Shown here piece after piece: positions 42,945 to 51,802 of a DNA stretch of 64,000 nt. The stretch lies in contig NZ_QXNY01000003.1 of the NCBI RefSeq assembly GCF_003572205.1, forward strand, positions 496,001 to 560,000, read 5' to 3'. The position numbers were made by a program, and so were the translations under genes. Each line of letters opens with the position of its first letter. Position 1 is the first letter of the stretch. This stretch comes from Algihabitans albus. Its GTDB lineage: Bacteria > Pseudomonadota > Alphaproteobacteria > Kiloniellales > DSM-21159. The notes under the pieces are model-generated. The model was not told the DNA's origin and searched no databases. It saw only the letters and a program-made list of their open reading frames with translations.

Positions 42945-44129
42945 CTAGCCGCGCGCGAAAACCGGTGCAAAGGGAATTCCGGCATCGTCCATCGCCTGCT
43001 GCACGACCGGCTCCGGCTTTCCATCGAACAACTGACGTAAAAGCTCGTCGACGGCAGGATCTTCGTTGGCGCTGTTGGCGCCGAATACTCGAGAGAGTGC
43101 CCGGACCTGAAAAGCGTGGCGATGGGAGTCGTCACCTTCCGTATCGCCCAGCTCGTTGACCACTTCGATGGCTGAACTGAAAGGCGGCATGAGCGCGGTA
43201 GGTATCCCAGCTTTCTCAAAAGCGGCACGCAGCCCCAAGGCACCGCCCTGGAGCGCAAGGCAGCGAGCGTTGTCCGGTGCGATCCGGCAGAGTTTCGCCA
43301 AGGCAACGATGAAAAAGCCGACGTCACCCGCACAGAGCGCGCGAAGCATGAGACTCGGCGACAGACGGTTGTTGACAAGCAGATGTTCGACGAATACGTC
43401 GAGATCGCCCTGCCGCCCCGCCACCGGTTGGAGCATCAAAGCCGTAACGGACTCGCGCGCATGATCGACGAACCCGCGCAATAGAACCGGAGACAGATTG
43501 TAGCGGGCGACGAGCGTCCGGCGCATCTCTTCGGCCACGCGATGAACAAGCTTCTCTGCGATGTGCGCCGGCAGTTCGTTTCGACCGGCAACGGCGTGAG
43601 CGACGGCAGGCGCACTTTCGAAACGATCAAGGGCACGGTCGTAGGCTGGATCGGGGATGGTCGCGCCGCTGTTTCCCATGAGCGCGACCACGGCATCTTC
43701 ACTGCCTTGATCCACCAGCGCATCCGACACCCTGGCGGAGACTTCGTCACGCATGGCGACCGCCACCTGCTTGCGGCCATCGCCCTCGGCGATCACCTCC
43801 AGCAAGAGTGCGTCGTCGAGTTCCTGACTGTAGCGCAATACAGGGAAGGCTACGGAGGCAACATCACGAGACAGGCGCTCCGCAAGATCCCTATCCAGTA
43901 TTGAGGAGTGAGCGATTTGCCAGGCCAGGGCTTCGCGCACCGACTGCTCGGCCGTGCGGCTATAAGCCTGCACCACCCCTTCCGCCATGCGACGAGCCTC
44001 GTAGGAAAGTCCCTCGCTCTGCAACTCGCTGATGACATTCTGCAGAGTTTCGATCTGAGCACCCGCCGAGCGATCCGCTAGCAAGCGTTCTACGTCGCGA
44101 TACGACAGCGAGCGGCGGGTCATTTCCAT
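42945..44129 (-). CDS. DUF2336 domain-containing protein
   Basis: A 394-residue mostly helical cytoplasmic protein, with sequence such as SAVSFPVLRYSQELDDALLLEVIAEGDGRKQVAVAMRDEVSARVSDALVDQG that matches the DUF2336 family common in Alphaproteobacteria. HEAT-like helical repeats are implied. There is no signal or membrane segment. Function is unknown. It is minus-strand like the MarR regulator upstream, from which it is separated by a 168-bp AT-rich gap. Confidence 0.8.
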   Translation of the reverse strand: MEMTRRSLSYRDVERLLADRSAGAQIETLQNVISELQSEGLSYEARRMAEGVVQAYSRTAEQSVREALAWQIAHSSILDRDLAERLSRDVASVAFPVLRYSQELDDALLLEVIAEGDGRKQVAVAMRDEVSARVSDALVDQGSEDAVVALMGNSGATIPDPAYDRALDRFESAPAVAHAVAGRNELPAHIAEKLVHRVAEEMRRTLVARYNLSPVLLRGFVDHARESVTALMLQPVAGRQGDLDVFVEHLLVNNRLSPSLMLRALCAGDVGFFIVALAKLCRIAPDNARCLALQGGALGLRAAFEKAGIPTALMPPFSSAIEVVNELGDTEGDDSHRHAFQVRALSRVFGANSANEDPAVDELLRQLFDGKPEPVVQQAMDDAGIPFAPVFARG

Positions 44130-44297
44130 GTGTCAGACACTCCCAATCGACGGCGAGACAAAACTCAGGGCCGCCCCTCCATTCGAAGTCTATACTCGTA
44201 ACAGTAAGCGAAAAGTGAAATTGCTCATGCAAACCAGCGATGGATGAACAGATGAATTTGGTATTTGCATCAAATTCTATATTATAAAACTAGAAGA

Positions 44298-44873
44298 TTA
44301 CAGGAATTGGCGGTCTCCGTACCTAATTGCATCCGACCAGGCCATCTCCAAGTTGCGTAACATCCGATAGGTGTTCTCGAAAGCCTCGCGATCGGAGTCG
44401 TTCGTCACCAGTCTCTGAGCATGGAGAGTCTCCAGTTCCCCCAAGGCGACGCAGAGCTGGAGACCCTTTTCGGAGAGCTTGATCCGCGCAGCCCGCTTAT
44501 CGCGCAACGCCGTGCTGCGGTCGATGTATCCGCCCTCGTGAAGCGCCTTGAGATTGTAGGACGCGTTCGAGGCTAGATAGTAGCCGCGCTCGATCAAGTC
44601 CCGCACCGAGACTTCTTCGCTGCCGATGTTGAGCAACATCAAGACTTGAGATGGACTCACATCGTCGATGCCTTGGCGATTCAGTTCGATACGGACAACA
44701 TCCAACAACCGGCGGTGCATGCGCTCCACCAAACGGGTAATCTCTCGATAGAGTTGTGCCTCGGAGTCCTGGGAACCAGCAGCATCCGAATCACCCCGTG
44801 CCGTCATTGCCGGCTGATCCCGACCGCCCTCGGTCTTGGCGGCCTGACGTAACTGTTCTTGCCCGAGCGCCAT
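44298..44873 (-). CDS. MarR-family regulator, LdtR-like
   Basis: A 191-residue winged-helix regulator. The DNA-binding region DDVSPSQVLMLLNIGSEEVSVRDLIERGYYLASNASYNLKALHEGGYIDRS and the wing RDKRAARIKLSEKGL closely resemble the LdtR group of alphaproteobacterial MarR proteins, which control L,D-transpeptidase and osmotic tolerance genes in Liberibacter and Sinorhizobium. The targets here are unknown; no L,D-transpeptidase gene is in the window. Confidence 0.87.
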   Translation of the reverse strand: MALGQEQLRQAAKTEGGRDQPAMTARGDSDAAGSQDSEAQLYREITRLVERMHRRLLDVVRIELNRQGIDDVSPSQVLMLLNIGSEEVSVRDLIERGYYLASNASYNLKALHEGGYIDRSTALRDKRAARIKLSEKGLQLCVALGELETLHAQRLVTNDSDREAFENTYRMLRNLEMAWSDAIRYGDRQFL

Positions 44874-45078
44874 AACCTCTTCCCTTTGATTGTAACCACC
44901 GCGGTCAAAGTCCGTGCGGTCGAGACACTCCTAGTCTGCGCCGAACGGATACATTCATTCGTCCGAGTCAAGCCATCGAAGCCTTAACATCTCTTAAAGG
45001 GGCACCGGGTAATTTATACGGAATTGAGGAATCTACGGAAACGACGAGAGGTCGTGACCGGAAACGGAATCCACAGTG

Positions 45079-46053
45079 ATGGATGCAACGTCGGACGATA
45101 CCCATCGCGGAGCCTCGCGCCGTCGGCGAATTGCCAGCGGCGTTTCGGGCGTCGCACTGATTCTTCTTACCTTGGGTTGTGCTACAAACGACACTGCGAC
45201 CGATCCGACAGCAACAAACTCCATGTCGGCAGCCGAGGCTTGGTCCAAACTGGTCGAACTGGGGGACACGAGCCGCGCAAACGGCGAACCGACAACGGCG
45301 CTTCAGTTCTATCGCCAGGCCCATATGCAGGCGCCCGAAGAACCTCTGCCCTTGATCCTGCTCGGCGAAACACTGGTCGAGATCGACGATCCGCGCGGAG
45401 CCGCCCGTGCCTTCCGCAGCGCCCTCGACCTACAACCGGGCAACACGCGCGCGCTTCTGGGTCTCGGCGGCACCTTGATCCGTCTCGACCAGCCCTTGGC
45501 GGCCTTGCAGCAGTATGAAATCGCGTTGAACCAGAATCCCGACAACACCGCTGCTCTGAGCGGCGCCGGCATAGCGGCCGATCTAGCCGGCGAGCGCGAC
45601 CGCGCCCAGACCTACTTGCGGCGCGGTCTGGAGCAACAGCCCGATAACGTCACGCTCCTGAATAATCTCGGCTATTCGCTGATCCTCTCCGGCGACTATC
45701 GAGAGGCGATCGCTCTGTTGGAAATGGCGACGTCTCTGCCAGACTCCTCGGCGCAGCACAGACAGAATCTGGCACTGGCTTATGGATTGGCCGGACGTGA
45801 CTCGGAAGCGGCCCGAATGATCCGCATGGACTTTGGCGACGATGACGTCGAGCGCAACCTGACCTACTATCGGACCCGGCGCAACGGTCAGCCCGCCGCA
45901 CCAGCAGAAAGCCAAGCACCACTGCCGTTACGCAAACCTCTGGCCCAAGCCGCACCGACCGAAACTGTCGAAACCGAACGGGCAGAGGCCGTTGCGCAGC
46001 CTGTTGAAACAGAAGAGACGACGCTCGACCTCGACGGCCTGCTCGCCGACTAA
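45079..46053 (+). CDS. tadD: Lipoprotein with TPR repeats (TadD-like)
   Basis: A 324-residue protein with a lipoprotein signal (SGVALILLTLGCATN, Cys lipobox) and several TPR units (for example PTTALQFYRQAHMQAPEEPLPLILLGETL). A disordered Ala/Glu-rich tail follows. It is convergent with, and next to, tadC, and TadD lipoproteins help assemble the Tad secretin, so that role is inferred. An in-frame GTG directly before the ATG is an alternative start. Confidence 0.85.
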   Translation: MDATSDDTHRGASRRRRIASGVSGVALILLTLGCATNDTATDPTATNSMSAAEAWSKLVELGDTSRANGEPTTALQFYRQAHMQAPEEPLPLILLGETLVEIDDPRGAARAFRSALDLQPGNTRALLGLGGTLIRLDQPLAALQQYEIALNQNPDNTAALSGAGIAADLAGERDRAQTYLRRGLEQQPDNVTLLNNLGYSLILSGDYREAIALLEMATSLPDSSAQHRQNLALAYGLAGRDSEAARMIRMDFGDDDVERNLTYYRTRRNGQPAAPAESQAPLPLRKPLAQAAPTETVETERAEAVAQPVETEETTLDLDGLLAD

Positions 46054-46058
46054 GTCGC

Positions 46059-47030
46059 CTAACTCATACTCACGAACTGATCGAAGATCCGCAAAGCAGC
46101 CGGCCCGATCAGTACGATGAACAGCGGCGGCAGAATGAACAGGATCATCGGTACGGTCATGATCGCCGGCAAGCGGGCTGCCCGTTCTTCGGCGCGCATC
46201 AGCCGTTCATGCCGCAGCTCGGCCGCCAGAACCCGCAAGGAGTCGGCCAAGGGCGTTCCGTAGCGCTCCGTTTGCACCAACGTACTGACCAGGGCTCTCA
46301 CTTGAGAGAGCGGCACGCGCTCGGCCAAGCCTTCCAGGGCCTTATGCCGATCGGGCAGAAAACTCAGTTCGAGCGATGCCAGCCCCAACTCATCGGTCAA
46401 CTCGGGGCAGGAACGCCCAACTTCCCGAGCGACCCGGTCGAGGGTCGCATCGAGACTGAGGCCGGCTTCCGCGCAGATTACCATGAGGTCGAAAGCATCC
46501 GGCAGTGCCTTACGAATGGTTTCGATGCGCTTCTGCGCAGCGTTCTTGACGAAAATCTCCGGTGCGAAGGCTCCCAGTATCACTGACGCCAAACTGGCCG
46601 ACAGAGCCCCCAACTTCGGCAGATCGAACAGTCCCAATCCCTGGAATAGCAGAAGACCCAGGGCGCCGCAGACCAGCGGCAAGGTGACCTTTGCGAAGAG
46701 GTAGATGACCAGAGCATCGCGCGATCGGTATCCCGCACGTGCCAGATTGAGAGACAGCTTGGCAGTACTCTGACCCTTCATGAGCTTGAGACGCTGCACG
46801 ATCTCGCGCATCCAGGACCGCCCAGTCGGCAGGGGCTTACGCCGTGTCGGACGGACAATACCGGCCTTCAGAGCTTTACGGCGTGCCTCCAAGGCTTTCA
46901 GACGCGACGGCAGCGGGTCGCGCTCGATAAGCGAGTACCAGACCAGAAGCACCATCGAGATTGCGGAGACTGCGGCGGTCACGGAGATAACGTCGGTCGC
47001 GGTAAAACCGAATGGCAGCTCGGTCGTCAT
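46059..47030 (-). CDS. tadC: Tad pilus platform protein TadC
   Basis: A 323-residue inner-membrane protein of the GspF type. The core (DAFDLMVICAEAGLSLDATLDRVAREVG, then SQVRALVSTLVQTERYGTPLADSLRVLAAE) is family-typical. I chose ATG 47030, which overlaps the tadB stop as ATGA, over an in-frame start 24 bases upstream. It forms the platform with TadB on which the CpaF motor acts. It is the last gene of the cpa/tad run. Confidence 0.93.
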   Translation of the reverse strand: MTTELPFGFTATDVISVTAAVSAISMVLLVWYSLIERDPLPSRLKALEARRKALKAGIVRPTRRKPLPTGRSWMREIVQRLKLMKGQSTAKLSLNLARAGYRSRDALVIYLFAKVTLPLVCGALGLLLFQGLGLFDLPKLGALSASLASVILGAFAPEIFVKNAAQKRIETIRKALPDAFDLMVICAEAGLSLDATLDRVAREVGRSCPELTDELGLASLELSFLPDRHKALEGLAERVPLSQVRALVSTLVQTERYGTPLADSLRVLAAELRHERLMRAEERAARLPAIMTVPMILFILPPLFIVLIGPAALRIFDQFVSMS

Positions 47031-48019
47031 ATTTCGAACCTCACCATCTTCCACATCACGCCGGCACCTGTCGCAACGAAACCGAGCGCGACACCCAGAA
47101 GAAGATTCCCCCTCGGGTCCTCGATCAGCGTGATCATGTAGCTGCCGTTCAGCATGAAGAGCAGACCGAACATGATGAAGGGCAGGCTGCCGATGATCCA
47201 GGCACTCGCCCGGGCCTCCGAACTCATCGACCTGACCTTGAGCTTCATCTGACGTCGCTTGCGGAGAAGATCGGAAAGATTCGACAGAGTCTCGGCGAGA
47301 TTGCCGCCAGTCTCACGCTGAATCGACAAGGTGATAATCAGATATTTGAATTCGGGAACGTCGATGCGGCGAGCGACGGACCACATCGCCTCTTCCAGGT
47401 TGGCGCCGACACGAACTGCATCGGAGATACGGCGAAACTCGATCCCAACCGGATCTCGCATTTCCTGTCCGACGGTCGTGATCGATTCCGTGACCGGCAG
47501 ACCTGAGCGGAGACCACGCACGATCAGATCGATGGCATCGGGGAAAAGTTCGACAAATCTCGTGAGCCGGCGCTGGGCCAGAAAGCCGACGACAAGATGT
47601 GGCAGGATCGCACCGGAGGAGACGCCTTGAGCCGCTGCGACCCAGGGCGGAAGGCGCAAGGCGAAGTAAGCAGCAAGACCCACCGCTAAGGCGACAAGGA
47701 GCGACGCCACCAGATATTGACTTATGGCGATGTCACGCCCCGTACGTTGCAGTCGAGCCCGCAGCTTGTCAGGTGCCGGCAGAAGCGACTTGATCAGGCG
47801 GTCGATCAGGGGGTTGGAGCTGTCATGGTTCGATCGCCGCAGAGAACTGACAGACGCCGCCGCGGTCCTGACGGTGCCCGGTGAAACGCGGGCGAGCCGG
47901 CGCTTCGCGGCGCGGCCTCCCGCCAGATCGTCGCTGGCAAGGCCGAGACCGAGCAGAAGAATCGTGAAAAGGGCTCCCGCTCCCAACAGCCAAATCATCT
48001 GATCGGGCGAGACCGACAT
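47027..48019 (-). CDS. tadB: Tad pilus platform protein TadB
   Basis: A 330-residue GspF-type membrane protein. LFPDAIDLIVRGLRSGLPVTESITTVGQEM and LEEAMWSVARRIDVPEFKYLIITLSIQRETGGNLAETLSNL are diagnostic. It pairs with TadC. Its start overlaps the cpaF stop by one base and its stop overlaps the tadC start. Confidence 0.94.
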   Translation of the reverse strand: MSVSPDQMIWLLGAGALFTILLLGLGLASDDLAGGRAAKRRLARVSPGTVRTAAASVSSLRRSNHDSSNPLIDRLIKSLLPAPDKLRARLQRTGRDIAISQYLVASLLVALAVGLAAYFALRLPPWVAAAQGVSSGAILPHLVVGFLAQRRLTRFVELFPDAIDLIVRGLRSGLPVTESITTVGQEMRDPVGIEFRRISDAVRVGANLEEAMWSVARRIDVPEFKYLIITLSIQRETGGNLAETLSNLSDLLRKRRQMKLKVRSMSSEARASAWIIGSLPFIMFGLLFMLNGSYMITLIEDPRGNLLLGVALGFVATGAGVMWKMVRFEI

Positions 48020-49791
48020 CAGGTCGCCTCCAACAACGCGCGCTCGAGACCAAAGTAGGAAGCCTTCTCCGTGAAGTGGGGACGAATTCCGTGGGACTTG
48101 AAAGTACCCTGTAGTTTTCCGTCGGGCCCCTCTCCCGCGTATGCAAAGCTGAAGAGGTCCTGCATGGTGATGACTTCACCCTCCATACCGACGACTTCCG
48201 AGATGTAGGTAACCCGGCGCACGCCGTCGCGCATGCGGCTGATTTGAATGATGACGTCGATGGCCGACGCGATCAGCGATCGCACTGCGCTTGACGGCAG
48301 CTTGAAGCCCGACATGGAGACCATGTTCTCGAGGCGCATCAGCGCCTCGCGCGGGCGGTTAGCGTGGATCGTCGAGAGAGAACCGTCATGACCCGTGTTC
48401 ATTGCCTGCAGCATGTCGATCGCCTCGGCGCTGCGGATCTCGCCGAGTATGATCCGGTCGGGACGCATCCGAAGGGAATTCTTGACGAGATCACGCATCG
48501 AAATCTCGCCCTTGCCCTCGAGGTTGGCGGGGCGCGTCTCCAAACGAACAACGTGGGGCTGCTGCAACTGAAGCTCGGCCGCGTCTTCGATAGTCACAAC
48601 GCGTTCGCCGGGATCGATCATCTGCGAAAGTGCGTTGAGCAACGTCGTCTTGCCCGAACCCGTGCCGCCCGAGATCAAGATGTTGAGTCGCGCGCGCGCC
48701 GCTATGCGCAATACGGTTGCCATGTCAGGCGAGATATTGGCCTGGCGCGCCATCACATCGAGCGTGATCCCCTTCTTGGCGAACTTACGGATCGAAATCG
48801 AGGGACCGTCGATCGCCAGCGGCGGAACGATGATGTTCACGCGACTGCCATCGGCCAGGCGTGCGTCGACCAAGGGGACTGACTCATCGATGCGTCGGCC
48901 GACGGCGGTCACGATTCGCGTCGCGACCTGCATCACATGTGAGTCGTCGCGGAAGGTCACATCGGCCAGTTGCAGCTTACCTTTGCGTTCGATGTAAATC
49001 TGCTTCGGTCCGTTGACCATGATGTCGTTAATCGACTCGTCGGCCAGCAGCGGCTCAAGCGGGCCGAGCCCCAACATGTCGTCGAGCAGCTCCTCGATCA
49101 GCCCGGCACGCTCCTGCATGTTGAGCTGAAGCTTCTCTTCCGCCAGCAGTTCGGCGACGATCGGCGTCATCTCCCGAACCAGGTCTTCGCGTGTCATGCT
49201 CGCGGCAGTCGCAGCATCGATCCGATCGAGCAGATGCGACTGAACCCTTTGCTTGGCTGCGGCGATGCGCGACTTGGCACCGGCGTTCAGAAGCTGACGA
49301 TCGACGGGGGCAGCGAAGGTATCGGGACTATTGGATGAGGAGACGGATGTCGGCGGCTCAGGGAAAACACTGGGCACTACGTCCAACGCTGATCGACTGG
49401 GCTCGTCAGCCGGTGCCGTCGGCTCGGGGCTGGATGCCGCCGGCCCCGGAGCCGGACCGGAATCGGCCTTCGGGACCAGGGTCAGGAAGCGGTTGATCAT
49501 CTGCGTGACCAGATCCCGCTGTTCCAGGAGATTGAAACCCGCCCACTCTCGAGCCAGCAGTTCGGGCAGTTCGGTCTTGATTCGCTTCGCCAGTTCGCCG
49601 CGCGTCATCGCGCCGGCCTCGCCGGGGTCGATCCGCTCGATCAGCAGGGGCTCCACACGAGCGGCAACGCCGGAAAGATCGCTTCCGCTCCGCCCTTCGC
49701 CAAGCGCCGTGCCGCCGTCGGCACGGCGAAGCGGCGGCTGGTCCTTCACCTCGCCGACCACCGATCCGCCACGTCCGTTTAGCCAACCCAT
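48019..49791 (-). CDS. cpaF: Tad pilus motor ATPase CpaF/TadA with duplicated N-terminal domain
   Basis: A 590-residue cytoplasmic ATPase driving pilus assembly. The catalytic core is typical: Walker A in [16 protein letters not shown], Asp box and [11 protein letters not shown], then [17 protein letters not shown]. It is unusually long. Residues 46-107 ([20 protein letters not shown]...) and 183-244 ([20 protein letters not shown]...) align gaplessly with about a third of positions identical, so the N-terminal helical domain is present twice, joined by a Pro/Ser-rich linker at 108-182. CpaF proteins normally have one copy. The ATG has a weak ribosome site. Confidence 0.93.
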   Translation of the reverse strand: MGWLNGRGGSVVGEVKDQPPLRRADGGTALGEGRSGSDLSGVAARVEPLLIERIDPGEAGAMTRGELAKRIKTELPELLAREWAGFNLLEQRDLVTQMINRFLTLVPKADSGPAPGPAASSPEPTAPADEPSRSALDVVPSVFPEPPTSVSSSNSPDTFAAPVDRQLLNAGAKSRIAAAKQRVQSHLLDRIDAATAASMTREDLVREMTPIVAELLAEEKLQLNMQERAGLIEELLDDMLGLGPLEPLLADESINDIMVNGPKQIYIERKGKLQLADVTFRDDSHVMQVATRIVTAVGRRIDESVPLVDARLADGSRVNIIVPPLAIDGPSISIRKFAKKGITLDVMARQANISPDMATVLRIAARARLNILISGGTGSGKTTLLNALSQMIDPGERVVTIEDAAELQLQQPHVVRLETRPANLEGKGEISMRDLVKNSLRMRPDRIILGEIRSAEAIDMLQAMNTGHDGSLSTIHANRPREALMRLENMVSMSGFKLPSSAVRSLIASAIDVIIQISRMRDGVRRVTYISEVVGMEGEVITMQDLFSFAYAGEGPDGKLQGTFKSHGIRPHFTEKASYFGLERALLEAT

Positions 49792-49818
49792 GGGGTCACC
49801 CTTTCAAGCCGCACACCG

Positions 49819-51117
49819 CTAGAACGACGCGGCCATGCGCCGTACCTTACCGAACAGGCCGGGCTTGGTTTGCGGCGCACGTCCCGTCAGGTCATTGGCG
49901 AGATCTCGGAGAACCTGAGCGACCGGCTGCTTGCCCGCGATGGCACCGATGGCCTTGCCGGCGTTGGCACAGGCCGCGAGAGTCTTGACGTCCTCCGGGA
50001 CCGTGCTGGCGAGCTTGCCGCCGAGCGAACGCTCGAAATTGCTTTCGTCGATTTGGCAAGGCCGGTCTTTACCGACACGGCTCGCGACCGTCATCAGCCT
50101 GGCTTGACTCCCGGCCGCTTCGACGGCGCTCCTAATACGGCCACAGTCCCGGATGCCGGCGAGCGACAGGTCGGTCACCATCAGCAGATCGTCGGCCCGG
50201 CCGAGCAGCTCGGTCTGACTCGCCAGAAGACCCCGCGGCAGATCCACCACCACAGCCTCGAAGGTCCCGGTCAGTTCGTCGATCAACTGCGCCACGGCGA
50301 CCGGGTCCAGGCGAATACTGTTCTCGATCGGCTCTTCCGCACCGAGTACGGAGAGAGTCTCGCTCTCCTTGACCATGGATGAAACCAGCATCAGGGAGTC
50401 CATGCGCTCCGGACTTTCCAGCGCCTCGCGCAGGCCATAGCCAGGTTCCAAGTCCAGCGCCAGGGCTGAGATTCCAAAATGCAGGTCAAGGTCGAGCAGA
50501 CAGGTCTTCATGCCCAACTCATGTGCCATGATCCAGGCGAGGTTGACCGCAATCGTGCTGGCGCCGACACCACCGCGAACCCCGCTGATCAGCGACAAGC
50601 GACCCTGGGCCGAGGAAGCCCCGGCAGGTCCGGCCGATCCGCGAATCTGTCCGGCCATGCGGGAGACGTCGGCCGCGGCAGCGATCAGCGTTTCCGGATC
50701 GAGCGGCTTGAGCAAGTAGTCGGCGGCTCCTGCTGTCAGCAGATGCCGATAGAGCGTGACATCGTTCATTGAACCGATCGCAACCAGCGCGCCGCCCTGT
50801 GCGACCCGCTGAGCCAGAGCCGGCAGCAGCGACGCGGTCTCCGCCGCACCATCCAGATCGACCACCAACAGCTTCGGCAGCTTTGACGCGTCCAACAGAG
50901 GCTGGATCGAATCGATGTTGCCGTAACAGATCGCGCGGCGCGGCCAACCGTTTGCATCGGCCAGCTTTTGACAGGCTGCCAGACTGACGTCATCGGTAAC
51001 CAGCGCAGCAAAATGCGGGTTCAGCTCCAGGGTCTCTATACCGGAGAGGTTTGACTTCACCGGAGCGGACATCTCACCGGTCTGCCCCGCCGGCGCCACC
51101 GGAATAGGTTCGGCCAT
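49819..51117 (-). CDS. cpaE: Pilus localisation ATPase CpaE/TadZ
   Basis: A 432-residue protein with an N-terminal receiver-like domain and a C-terminal ParA/MinD-like domain. The Walker A is GVRGGVGASTIAVN, with Ser in place of the usual Lys-Thr, a deviation often seen in TadZ. Later ATPase strands (TCLLDLDLHFG, VVVDLPRG) are intact. It marks the pole at which the Tad machine assembles. The ATG 51117 overlaps the cpaD stop; GTG 51120 is an alternative. Confidence 0.92.
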   Translation of the reverse strand: MAEPIPVAPAGQTGEMSAPVKSNLSGIETLELNPHFAALVTDDVSLAACQKLADANGWPRRAICYGNIDSIQPLLDASKLPKLLVVDLDGAAETASLLPALAQRVAQGGALVAIGSMNDVTLYRHLLTAGAADYLLKPLDPETLIAAAADVSRMAGQIRGSAGPAGASSAQGRLSLISGVRGGVGASTIAVNLAWIMAHELGMKTCLLDLDLHFGISALALDLEPGYGLREALESPERMDSLMLVSSMVKESETLSVLGAEEPIENSIRLDPVAVAQLIDELTGTFEAVVVDLPRGLLASQTELLGRADDLLMVTDLSLAGIRDCGRIRSAVEAAGSQARLMTVASRVGKDRPCQIDESNFERSLGGKLASTVPEDVKTLAACANAGKAIGAIAGKQPVAQVLRDLANDLTGRAPQTKPGLFGKVRRMAASF

Positions 51118-51761
51118 CACTCGTCTCCCTCGCTGTAGGGCAAGGGCTCGAACGGCAGGTTCTTTCCGACACGATAGGCGCGCAACCCGAGCGTAACCCG
51201 CTCGACATCGGCTCGGCTGAGGGCGCGGCCTTCGACGGCATCGCGCGGATTGGCCAGCATGACCGCGAAGTTGTTGGCGCTCGCACAGCCAAAGTTGGGT
51301 AAAGCGTCGTTCACGAAAGCTCCGAAATCACGCGCTTCCGGCCAGTCCGGACAGTCGGCCGACGCATTGACGGCCACCCGCTCGACACCCACCCTCAGCA
51401 CCTGTCCACCCGGCTCGGTCAGGGCGAAGGGCTCGGCGACGATGCCCTGACGGGCCAGGAGCTGCATCACCGCCAAAGCACGGCGCCCGGCCAGATCGCG
51501 TCCGTCGGAGGTCATCGGCAACTCGACCATGATCCTATCGCCTTCGCGCAACCGAAGATCGAGAAGGAAGTCGACCAGTCGGTCCCACTCCGCCGGCGAA
51601 ACCTGGAAGCCTTCCGGCGCAAAACGCACTGCATGCAAGCTTGTGACTTGCGTGATTTGCGGCTCCTTGGTCATGCGCGGCTCGGGCAGCACCTCGCTGC
51701 AAGCAACCAAGGCCGCGACGGCGGCGGCGGCGAGCAGCGGGGAGAAAGTTTTACGAAGCAT
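51117..51761 (-). CDS. cpaD: Pilus lipoprotein CpaD
   Basis: A 214-residue outer-membrane lipoprotein (signal with lipobox Cys in VAALVACSEVLPEP). A peptidoglycan-associated-like motif (ADCPDWPEARDFGAFVNDALPNFGCASANNFAVMLANPRDAVEGR) is typical of CpaD. I placed the start at ATG 51761. It is thought to help target or stabilise the CpaC secretin. Confidence 0.9.
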   Translation of the reverse strand: MLRKTFSPLLAAAAVAALVACSEVLPEPRMTKEPQITQVTSLHAVRFAPEGFQVSPAEWDRLVDFLLDLRLREGDRIMVELPMTSDGRDLAGRRALAVMQLLARQGIVAEPFALTEPGGQVLRVGVERVAVNASADCPDWPEARDFGAFVNDALPNFGCASANNFAVMLANPRDAVEGRALSRADVERVTLGLRAYRVGKNLPFEPLPYSEGDE

Positions 51762-51802
51762 CACGCGACTCTTTTCTGAACGTCCGGGCCAAGCGAGCCG
51801 GG

